Shown here: piece after piece, positions 42,286 through 49,378 of the stretch | Layout: each line of letters opens with the position of its first letter | Numbering within the stretch: the first letter of the stretch is position 1 | Assembly: GCA_016187925.1 (NCBI GenBank) | Contig: JACPIS010000024.1 | Span: 1 to 64,000 of the forward strand | Reading direction: 5' to 3' | Source of the DNA: Opitutia bacterium | GTDB lineage: Bacteria; Verrucomicrobiota; Verrucomicrobiia; Opitutales; Opitutaceae | DNA length: 64,000 bases | Position numbers and translations under genes: made by a program | Notes under the pieces: generated by a model | The model's input: only the letters and a program-made list of their open reading frames with translations | What the model was told of the DNA's origin: nothing | Database searches by the model: none

Positions 42286-44475
42286 ATGCAAATCCCGACA
42301 CGAATCCAAACCCGACGCCCGCGCGGCGGGTTTGCCCTGAGCCTGGTCGAAGGGCTCCTCCTCACCACCCTCGCGGGGGCGGCCACTCTGGCCGCCGCCG
42401 CCCAGACCGCGCCCGTCACGCCGCCCCCGGTCGCCGACACCACGCCGGTCAAACTCGAGCCGCTTCGCGTCACCGCGGACCTCTGGCAATCACCCCTCGC
42501 GCAAATCCCCGCGAGCGTCTCCGTCTACGACGCCGACGCCTTGCGCACCGGCGCCGTGCGCCACTTCGGCGATCTGGTGGACCAGATCCCGAACCTCACC
42601 TACACCGGCGGCACGTCGCGCCCGCGGTATTTCCAGATCCGCGGCATCGGCGAGAATTCGCAGTTCGAGGGCGAGACGCCCGACTCGGCCGTGCGCTTTC
42701 TCGTCGACGACTTCGATTTCACCGGCCTCGGCACCGTCGCGAGCACCTTCGACGTGCAGCAGGTCGAGGTGCTGCGCGGTCCGCAGGCCGGCGCGTTCGG
42801 CGCCAACGCCGCAGGCGGCCTCGTCCGCCTCGTGACCAACGCCCCCACGCCGTACTGGACCGGCGCCGCCGAGGCCACCGCCGGCGGCGACGGCTTGCGC
42901 AGCGGCGCGTTCGCGGCCGGCGGTCCGCTCATCGCCGCCCGGCCCGAGGAACTCATGGCGCGCCTCGCCGTTCAGCGGACGCGCGCGAACGGTTTCCGCC
43001 GCAACGTCACGCTCCACGCCGACACCAACGCCCGCGACGAGACCACGGCGCGCTTCCGCCTGACCTGGGATCCGAACGATCTCTGGCGCTGGGACGCGGC
43101 GCTCTTCGCGGCCGATTTCGACAACGGCTACGACGAATTCGCGCTGAACAACAACGGCCGCCTCACCTACAGCGACCAGCCCGGACGCGACGAGCAGCGC
43201 TCGCTCGCCGCCAGCCTGCGCGGCACGTTCCGCGGCCTCGAGGGCGCACGGTTCACCACCGTCACCAGCGTCGCGCGCACGCGCTCGCGTTACGCCTACG
43301 ACGACGACTGGACCGCCGCTTCCTACATGGGATTCTCCGACCTGCACCGCTCGCGCTGGGTCGTGAACCAGGAACTGCGCCTCGATTCCGAGCCGAGCCA
43401 CGCGCTGAGCGTGATCGACCGCTGGACCGCCGGCGTGTTCTACTCCGACACCGACGAGCGCTCGCGCTACGCCGACTCGTATCCATGGGAGGTCAACGGC
43501 CTGAAGACGACCTATCGCAGCCGGAACACCGCGCTCTTCGGCCAGGTTGGCCATGACTTCTCACCGCAGACGCGTCTCGTCGTCGGTCTGCGCGGCGAGC
43601 GCCTCTCGCTCGACGGCACCGGCATCAAGTCGCACCTCGACACCGCGACCAACGCCACCGACTCGGTTGTCACTGTCCGCCCCGGCTTCAGCGACACGCT
43701 GCTCGGCGGCAAGATCACGCTCGAGCACGACCTCGACGAACACACGCTCGCGTTCGTCTCGCTCACGCGCGGCTACAAGGCCGGCGGCATCAACGTTGAC
43801 GCGCGCATCGACGTCGGCGCCGACCCGCTCACCTACGGCACGGAGACGCTGTGGAACTGGGAGGCCGGCCTGCGCGGCAACTGGCTCGGGCAAAAACTCA
43901 CCGGCGAGGTCACCGCGTTCTACCTCGCGCGCCACCACGCCCAGGTGCGCGACTCCGCGGGCTTCGGCGGCAGCTACCGCTTTTTCACCGACAACGGCGG
44001 CGAGGCGCACGTCACCGGCCTCGAGGCCGCCGGCAGCTACGCGCTCGCGCGCGACTGGACCGTGCGCGGTTCGCTCGCGCTCATGCGCTCCGAGCTGGAA
44101 CCCTTCACGCTCGCCAACGGCAACACCGGCGGCGGCCGCGACCTCGCGAACACGCCGCACTACGGCTACACGCTCGGCACGCGCTACGGCGCCGCGACGG
44201 GCTTCTTCGCCCGCGCCGAGCTCGTCGGTCGCGCGGAGCAGTTCGACTCGAACAGCCAGAACGAGGCGCGCCGCGCCTTCCGCGTCGTCAACGCCAGCCT
44301 CGGCTACGCCTGGCGCGAGTGGACCGTGACGCTCTGGGCCCGGAACCTCCTCGACGCGACCTACGACAAGCGCGTCTACTTCTTCGGCAACGAGGACCCC
44401 GACTATATTCCGACACGCTACGAAGACCGCGCCGACCCGCGCCAGATCGGCGTCACGGCGTCGTATCGCTTCTAA
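42286..44475 (+). CDS. TonB-dependent receptor under TPP control, probable thiamine-compound uptake
   Basis: 729 residues. N-terminal signal region, then a plug domain (about 60-170: PASVSVYDADALRTGAVRHF; VEVLRGPQAGAFGANAAGG) and a 22-strand barrel ending ADPRQIGVTASYRF with terminal aromatic Phe. It transports a ligand across the outer membrane using TonB energy. The TPP riboswitch in the leader indicates repression when thiamine pyrophosphate is plentiful, so thiamine or a precursor is the likely ligand, as for TPP-regulated receptors of Bacteroidota. The signal peptide is odd: ALSLVEGLL is encoded by a palindromic repeat (42334-42355). Confidence 0.9.
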   Translation: MQIPTRIQTRRPRGGFALSLVEGLLLTTLAGAATLAAAAQTAPVTPPPVADTTPVKLEPLRVTADLWQSPLAQIPASVSVYDADALRTGAVRHFGDLVDQIPNLTYTGGTSRPRYFQIRGIGENSQFEGETPDSAVRFLVDDFDFTGLGTVASTFDVQQVEVLRGPQAGAFGANAAGGLVRLVTNAPTPYWTGAAEATAGGDGLRSGAFAAGGPLIAARPEELMARLAVQRTRANGFRRNVTLHADTNARDETTARFRLTWDPNDLWRWDAALFAADFDNGYDEFALNNNGRLTYSDQPGRDEQRSLAASLRGTFRGLEGARFTTVTSVARTRSRYAYDDDWTAASYMGFSDLHRSRWVVNQELRLDSEPSHALSVIDRWTAGVFYSDTDERSRYADSYPWEVNGLKTTYRSRNTALFGQVGHDFSPQTRLVVGLRGERLSLDGTGIKSHLDTATNATDSVVTVRPGFSDTLLGGKITLEHDLDEHTLAFVSLTRGYKAGGINVDARIDVGADPLTYGTETLWNWEAGLRGNWLGQKLTGEVTAFYLARHHAQVRDSAGFGGSYRFFTDNGGEAHVTGLEAAGSYALARDWTVRGSLALMRSELEPFTLANGNTGGGRDLANTPHYGYTLGTRYGAATGFFARAELVGRAEQFDSNSQNEARRAFRVVNASLGYAWREWTVTLWARNLLDATYDKRVYFFGNEDPDYIPTRYEDRADPRQIGVTASYRF
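42334..42355 (+). repeat. CCCTGAGC...GAAGGGC palindrome in the receptor signal sequence
   Basis: GCCCTGAGCCTGGTCGAAGGGC, an imperfect palindrome of a kind often dispersed in bacterial genomes (CCCTGAGCxxGTCGAAGGG). Here it encodes ALSLVEG in the hydrophobic leader of the receptor. Confidence 0.55.
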
Positions 44476-44607
44476 GCGCTGGCCTCTCGCCTGCCGCCGG
44501 GTCTGCGCCGGCGGCAGCACCTGGATTCGGCTCGCCAGCCGCCCGACGGAGCGGCAGAGATTTCCGCGTAGCGAACGGCTACCCCGAACTCCGCGCAAAA
44601 CAGACCT

Positions 44608-44988
44608 ATGAGCGACTCCGGCAAAGCTCCCTCTGCTCCCTGGTCCTGGCCGGACGAACTCGATGCGCTCGTGGCGGCGCCGAAACATCACCGCGTGCTG
44701 TTGGAGAACGCGCAGGTGCGCGTGCTCGATACGCGGATCGCGCCCGGCGAAATCGTGCCTTTGCACACGCATCGGTGGCCGGCCACCTATCACGTGATCA
44801 GTTGGGGCGACTTTGTCCGGCGCGACGCCGAGGGCAAGGTCCAGGTCGACACTCGCGGCCGCCCGCCGGTCGCCGCGGGCGCGGCGCTGTGGTCCGAACC
44901 GCTTGGCCCGCACACGCTGGAGAATGTCGGGGTCACGGACATTCACGTGGTCAGCATCGAGCTGAAAACCGCCTCCGCGGCGCGCTAA
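44608..44988 (+). CDS. small cupin-like protein
   Basis: 126 residues. Residues 35-120 have the cupin pattern: VLDTRIAPGEIVPLHTHRWPATYHVISWG (G-x5-H-x-H-type first motif, with LHTHRW) and LWSEPLGPHTLENVGVTDIHVVSIELK (second motif with PHTLEN). Such proteins bind a metal and act as isomerases, dioxygenases or sensors; no substrate can be inferred. ATG 44608 follows the TonB receptor by 130 bases, and co-transcription is possible. Confidence 0.7.
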   Translation: MSDSGKAPSAPWSWPDELDALVAAPKHHRVLLENAQVRVLDTRIAPGEIVPLHTHRWPATYHVISWGDFVRRDAEGKVQVDTRGRPPVAAGAALWSEPLGPHTLENVGVTDIHVVSIELKTASAAR

Positions 44989-44997
44989 CCTGTCTTG

Positions 44998-45276
44998 CTG
45001 TGGCGGCGGTCTGTGACCGCCGAATTGCTCGCGACGTGATTTTCGCCGGCGGTCACGGACCGTCGCCGTCCCACAAGAACTCGTTTCGGTCCTCCTTTGC
45101 ATGTCATCCTGAGCGAAGCGAAGGATCCACGTGCTCGGGCGCGATGCAGGATTCGCACGCGTGGATTCTTCGCTGCGCTCAGAATGACAGGATACGAAGT
45201 TGGCAGGATACGAAGTTGGCGCCGGAAGTCGGGTGCGCTGTGGGATGTCTGTGGTCACGGACCGCCGCTACAAGAA
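44998..45276. repeat. cluster of palindromic repeats between the cupin and DUF4286 genes
   Basis: Three elements fill this gap. 44998-45076: CTGTGGCGGCGGTCTGTGAC paired with GGCGGTCACGGACCGTCG, the family also found inside hrpA. 45102-45189: TGTCATCCTGAG...CTCAGAATGACA, copy 2. 45249-45276: half of another GTGGTCACGGACCGCCGCTA element. Between them a 16-base direct repeat AGGATACGAAGTTGGC occurs twice in tandem (45189-45204, 45205-45220). Confidence 0.85.
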
Positions 45277-45298
45277 AACCATGAGCCCCAAGGTTGGT

Positions 45299-45628
45299 CT
45301 ATTCGCCGAACTCCGCCGCCACCTCGGCGATCTGGCGGGCGTAGGAGACGCCGCCCTCGGGCGGGAAATGCTTCAGACCGTCGGCGCGGAGCGCAGGGGC
45401 GTGGTCGCGCAGGTAGGCTTCGAAAGCCTTGCGCGAAGGGAAGACGTATTGCGTCTCGACGACGGCCGGCGCCGAGTCGCTCTCGCGGTCGGGGAGCACG
45501 ATGCGCACGGCGGTCGCGCCGCCCTTCATGACTTCGAGGACGTGATTCGGCGAGAGCCAGGCGAGGAAACGGCCGCGGACTTGGAGGCTCGGGCAGGTCG
45601 CCCGCACGGTGTAGAGGATTTGGGCCAT
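45299..45628 (-). CDS. DUF4286 family protein
   Basis: 109 residues from ATG 45628. The beta-alpha pattern AQILYTVRATCPSLQVRGRFLAWLS, then HVLEVMKGGATAVRIVL, ETQYVFPSRKAFEAYLRDHAP and ARQIAEVA matches DUF4286, a small ferredoxin-fold (dabb-like) family without known function. An in-frame start 17 codons upstream (45679) is less likely. It stands between the repeat cluster and the divergent S9 peptidase gene. Confidence 0.75.
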   Translation of the reverse strand: MAQILYTVRATCPSLQVRGRFLAWLSPNHVLEVMKGGATAVRIVLPDRESDSAPAVVETQYVFPSRKAFEAYLRDHAPALRADGLKHFPPEGGVSYARQIAEVAAEFGE

Positions 45629-45777
45629 GGGGTCGTGGTGACTGGCGGGATAGCGAAGGCGCAAAGCGGCCGACGGCAAAAAGAAAACGCGCGACTGTTC
45701 GGGCCGGCGAACAAACTAGGACTTCCCCTTGTCGAAAGTTGGCGCTTACCTGCTCCCTTCCAAAACCCCAGTCCGCC

Positions 45778-47856
45778 ATGATCTCACCCCGTTCCCTCCG
45801 CCTGGCCGCGCTGACCTGCGCCGCCGCCTTCACCCTCACGGCCGCGTCGTTGTTCGCGCGGCCGCTCGAACTCGAGGACATGTTCCGGTTCCACCGCGTG
45901 TCCGACCCGCAGGTCTCGCCCGACGGCTCGCAGGTGCTCTTCACCGTCACCGACCCGCTCAAGGCCGAGAACCGCACCAACAGCGACATCTGGGCCGTGT
46001 CCACCGCCGGCGGCGAGCCGCGCAAGCTCACCAGCTCGCCCAAGCACGACCGGCACGCGCGCTGGTCGCCCGACGGCAAGTGGATCGCCTTCGAGTCGAA
46101 CCGCGACGGCAGCTTCCAGATCTGGCTCATGCCCGCGGCGGGCGGCGAGGCGCGCAAGCTCACGAGCCTCTCGACCGAGGCGACGCAGCCCGTCTGGTCG
46201 CCCACCGGTGACAAGCTGGCGTTTGTCTCCGCGGTGTTCGCGGAGTTTTCCGCCCAACCCTTCGCCGAGTCCAACCGGCTGAACAAGGAGAAGCTCGATG
46301 CGCGCGAGAAGAATCCGGTCAAGGGCCGCACGTTCGACAAGCTGCTCTTCCGCCACTGGGACTCGTGGGTCGATGACAAGCGCCAGCATGTCTTCGTGGT
46401 CGGTGTGCAGGACGGCGCCGCCCGCGGCGAGCCGCGCGACGTGACGCCCGGCGACAACGACGGCGTCCCGACCTCCAGCACCTTCTCCGAGGGCGACGAG
46501 TTCGCCTTCTCGGCCGACGGCCGCGCGCTCGCCTTCACCGCGCCGCCCGTGCCGGTGAACACCCAGGCTTGGAGCACCAACCACGACATCTTCCTTGTCG
46601 ACCTCGCCACCGGCCAGAAGCGCCAGCTCACGACCAATGCCGCCGCCGACTGCACGCCGCAGTTCTCCCCTGACGGCAAGTTCCTCGCCTACCGCGCGCA
46701 GGCGCGGCCGGGCTTCGAGGCCGACCGCTGGCAGCTCATGCGGCTCGAGCTGGCGACCGGCGAGAGCCACAGCCTCACGGCCGGGCTCGACCGCTCCGTC
46801 GACAGCTTCATGTGGGCGCCGGACAGCACCAAGCTTTACTTCAACTCCGCCGACAACGGCGGCGTGACCATCTGGAGCGTCGGCGCGAAGGGCGGCGAGG
46901 CCGCCCGCCTGCTCACGGGCGGCACCAACGGCGATGCCACCCTGTCGCGCGACGGTCATCTGCTGGCCTACACCCATGCGCGGTTCAACCAGCCGCCGGA
47001 GGTCATGCTCTGGCAGGTGGGGCAGGGCGCGCCGGCGCAGCTCACGCACGTGAACGACGCGCTGCTCCAAGGCATCGAGCTGGCCGAGCCGGAATCCGTC
47101 ACCGTGTCCGGCGCGGGCGGCACGCCCGTCCAGATGTGGATCATCAAGCCGCCGCACTTCGATCCGACGGAGAAATATCCGCTGGTCTTCTGGGTGCACG
47201 GCGGGCCGCAGAGCGCGTTCGGCGACGCGTGGTCCACGCGCTGGAATCCCGAGTTGTGGGCCGCGCAGGGCTACGTCGTCTCACTGGCCAACCCGCGCGG
47301 CAGCGTCGGTTTCGGCCAGCAGTTCACCGACGAGATTTCGCACGACTGGAACGGCAAGGTCATCCAGGACCTCGCCGCCTGCCTCGCCCATCTCGAGCAG
47401 CAGCCGTGGATCGACACCACGCGCATGGCCACGGCCGGCGCCAGCTACGGCGGCTACGTGATGAACTGGTACGCCGGCCACACCGACAAATTCAAGACCA
47501 TCGTCTGCCACGACGGCGTGTACAACTTCGAGTCGATGTATGGCACGACCGAGGAAGTCTGGTTCGACGAGTGGGAGCACGGCAAGCCGTGGGAGGCCGC
47601 CGAGCACGACCGCCTCGCCTCGCCGCACCTCTCCGCGGGCAACTTCAAGACGCCGATGCTCATCATCCACGGCGAACTCGATTTCCGCGTGCCGCTCGGC
47701 GAGGGTCTGCAGCTCTTCACCGCACTCCAGCGTCAGGGCGTGCCGTCGAAGTTTCTCTACTTCCCCGACGAGGGCCACTGGGTGCTCAAGCCCGGCAACA
47801 GCGAGCTCTGGCACCAGACGATCTTCAGCTGGCTCGCGGATTACCTGAAGAAGTGA
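45778..47856 (+). CDS. exported S9-family (prolyl oligopeptidase-type) dipeptidyl/acylaminoacyl peptidase
   Basis: 692 residues from ATG 45778. Signal peptide (LAALTCAAAFTLTAASLFA), then a beta-propeller of WD40/PD40 repeats with recurrent W-S-P-D-G-K and S-P-D-G-S (about 30-420). The C-terminal hydrolase domain has the catalytic Ser in TAGASYGGYVMNWYAGH, Asp in IIHGELDFRVPLGEG and His in FPDEGHWVLKPGN. It removes dipeptides or acylated residues from peptides, most likely in the periplasm. It has its own promoter region and is followed by repeats. Confidence 0.95.
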   Translation: MISPRSLRLAALTCAAAFTLTAASLFARPLELEDMFRFHRVSDPQVSPDGSQVLFTVTDPLKAENRTNSDIWAVSTAGGEPRKLTSSPKHDRHARWSPDGKWIAFESNRDGSFQIWLMPAAGGEARKLTSLSTEATQPVWSPTGDKLAFVSAVFAEFSAQPFAESNRLNKEKLDAREKNPVKGRTFDKLLFRHWDSWVDDKRQHVFVVGVQDGAARGEPRDVTPGDNDGVPTSSTFSEGDEFAFSADGRALAFTAPPVPVNTQAWSTNHDIFLVDLATGQKRQLTTNAAADCTPQFSPDGKFLAYRAQARPGFEADRWQLMRLELATGESHSLTAGLDRSVDSFMWAPDSTKLYFNSADNGGVTIWSVGAKGGEAARLLTGGTNGDATLSRDGHLLAYTHARFNQPPEVMLWQVGQGAPAQLTHVNDALLQGIELAEPESVTVSGAGGTPVQMWIIKPPHFDPTEKYPLVFWVHGGPQSAFGDAWSTRWNPELWAAQGYVVSLANPRGSVGFGQQFTDEISHDWNGKVIQDLAACLAHLEQQPWIDTTRMATAGASYGGYVMNWYAGHTDKFKTIVCHDGVYNFESMYGTTEEVWFDEWEHGKPWEAAEHDRLASPHLSAGNFKTPMLIIHGELDFRVPLGEGLQLFTALQRQGVPSKFLYFPDEGHWVLKPGNSELWHQTIFSWLADYLKK

Positions 47857-47911
47857 GACGGAGCTTCTTAACCACGCATGAACACGGATGGGCACAGATA
47901 AGGACCGAACC

Positions 47912-48290
47912 GGGTAGGACCTGACCTCGTGTCAGGCCTATTGAGCCTCGGGTATCAGACTGACAGGTAGGGCGCACCGCCAAGGCTGACGCACTTGTCG
48001 CCGCCAAGGCTGCGCACTTGTCGCCGGCCCGGTGCGCCGGGAACGTGATATCACCCTCGCGGCGGAGCGGGCCGCTCCGCCCTACCTTTCGTTTCGTGGG
48101 TGGCAGTCTATTGCGCGGGCCTCAATAGGCTCGACACAAGGTCGAGCCCTACGGTTGGTTTGGATGGCGACGTTTTTATGTTCTCCGTCCCGTTGAAGCG
48201 CCTTTTCACCGTGCGTCCACCGGCCGCACGCCGACGGGTAGGGCCTGACCTTGCGTCAGGCCTTGGCTCGATACGAGGTCGAGCCCTACG
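47912..48290. repeat. tandem array of GGTAGGG-type palindromes, about 380 bases, no gene
   Basis: At least four palindromic units. 47912-47940: GGTAGGACCTGACC with GTCAGGCC. 47966-48086: GGTAGGGCGCACCG to GAGCGGGCCGCTCCGCCCTACC, containing a 23-24-base tandem CCGCCAAGGCTG...GCACTTGTCG. 48117-48153: GGCTCGACACAAGGTCGAGCC. 48237-48290: GGTAGGGCCTGACC...GAGCCCTAC. The TGACC/GGTCA and CTCGAC/GTCGAG hairpins match the element inside recD2. Confidence 0.85.
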
Positions 48291-48325
48291 ATTTGGGTGA
48301 ACCTGTGGTCGACAAACCTTCTTCC

Positions 48326-49129
48326 ATGTTCTCCCGTTTTCTCCGCCGCTTCGCCACCACCTGCCCGCCGGCCGCGCGCCGGCTCGGGTTGGCGCGCGAG
48401 CATCTCGACATCGCGGAGCGTCACGCCCGCGTGCGGGCCGCGTGGGCTTCGCATCTTGCCGCCAGCCGCGCGCTCATCCTCGAAGTCGCGGCGCGCGGCG
48501 CACGACGCGACCGGGCGCTGGTCATCGGCGCGGGCGACTGCCTCGACGTGCCCGTGGCGGAGCTGGCCGATTTATTCAAGGAGGTCGTGTTGGCCGACAT
48601 CGTGATCGGCCGCGAGGCGCGGCGCTGGACGAAGAAGCTGCCGGACCGTGTCCGCTGCGTGAGCTGGGACGCCAGCGGTGCGCTGGCCGCGCTCGCCGCC
48701 GTGCGCGATACGGTGGCGGCGTCCGACGCGCCGGGCTATTTCGCCTGCGCCGATCCCGGCCCGCCTCCGGGCGGCGAGGCGGATTTCACCGTCTCGGCCA
48801 ACTGCATCTCGCAGCTCGGCCTCGTGCCGGGGCACTCGTTGGCCGCTTACGAAAAGGATGAGGACCTGCCCGAGCGCTGCGCCCGAGCGGCGGCCAAGCG
48901 CCACCTCGCGTGGCTGCAGGAGCGTCCGGGCATACGGCTGCTCATCGCCGATGCGGCGCGGCTGGACGTCGGCCCCGACGGCCGGCAGCTCAAGCGCGAG
49001 ACGTTGCACGAGCGCTTCGGCCTGCCCAAGCCCGACCGGTCGTGGCGTTGGGACCTCGCGCCCATCCCCGAGTGGTCGCCGGATTTCCACCGCGTCCACG
49101 AAGTCGGCGCGTGGGTCTACGCGAGCTGA
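48326..49129 (+). CDS. uncharacterised protein with Rossmann-like region
   Basis: 267 residues from ATG 48326, just after the repeat array; the open frame extends into the repeat (48251) but that part is not credible. DRALVIGAGDCLDVPVAELAD, followed 16 residues later by VLADIVIG and then VRCVSWDASG, resembles the glycine loop and acidic strand end of SAM-dependent methyltransferases. However, the glycine motif is GAGDCLD instead of GxGxG. FTVSANCISQLGLVPG and WRWDLAPIPEWSPDFHRVHEVGAWVY look conserved. Possibly a methyltransferase-like protein; the reaction is unknown. Confidence 0.6.
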   Translation: MFSRFLRRFATTCPPAARRLGLAREHLDIAERHARVRAAWASHLAASRALILEVAARGARRDRALVIGAGDCLDVPVAELADLFKEVVLADIVIGREARRWTKKLPDRVRCVSWDASGALAALAAVRDTVAASDAPGYFACADPGPPPGGEADFTVSANCISQLGLVPGHSLAAYEKDEDLPERCARAAAKRHLAWLQERPGIRLLIADAARLDVGPDGRQLKRETLHERFGLPKPDRSWRWDLAPIPEWSPDFHRVHEVGAWVYAS

Positions 49130-49158
49130 TGTTCCAGGGCGTGTATTCAAACCCGATT

Positions 49159-49246
49159 TGTCATCCTGAGCGAAGCGAAGGATCCACGGCATCGAAGGCC
49201 AGATCGCGAGCGAAAGGATGGATTCTTCACTTCGTTCAGAATGACA
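49159..49246. repeat. TGTCATCCTGAG palindromic repeat, copy 3
   Basis: TGTCATCCTGAGCGAAGCGA at the left and TTCGTTCAGAATGACA at the right. The right arm has diverged (TTCACTTCGTTCAG) compared with copies 1 and 2. It fills the gap before the convergent recD2 gene. Confidence 0.88.
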
Positions 49247-49378
49247 GGTTGAGTTGATGGGTGGGGTTTGAAGACACACCCTCGTCCGACCTATTGGAAA
49301 TCACCCTTTGAAGTTCCAACTTTCGGCAATGCGGCCGGGTGATACGCCGATCTCGCCTTGGTGCGCCGGCAAATCAGT

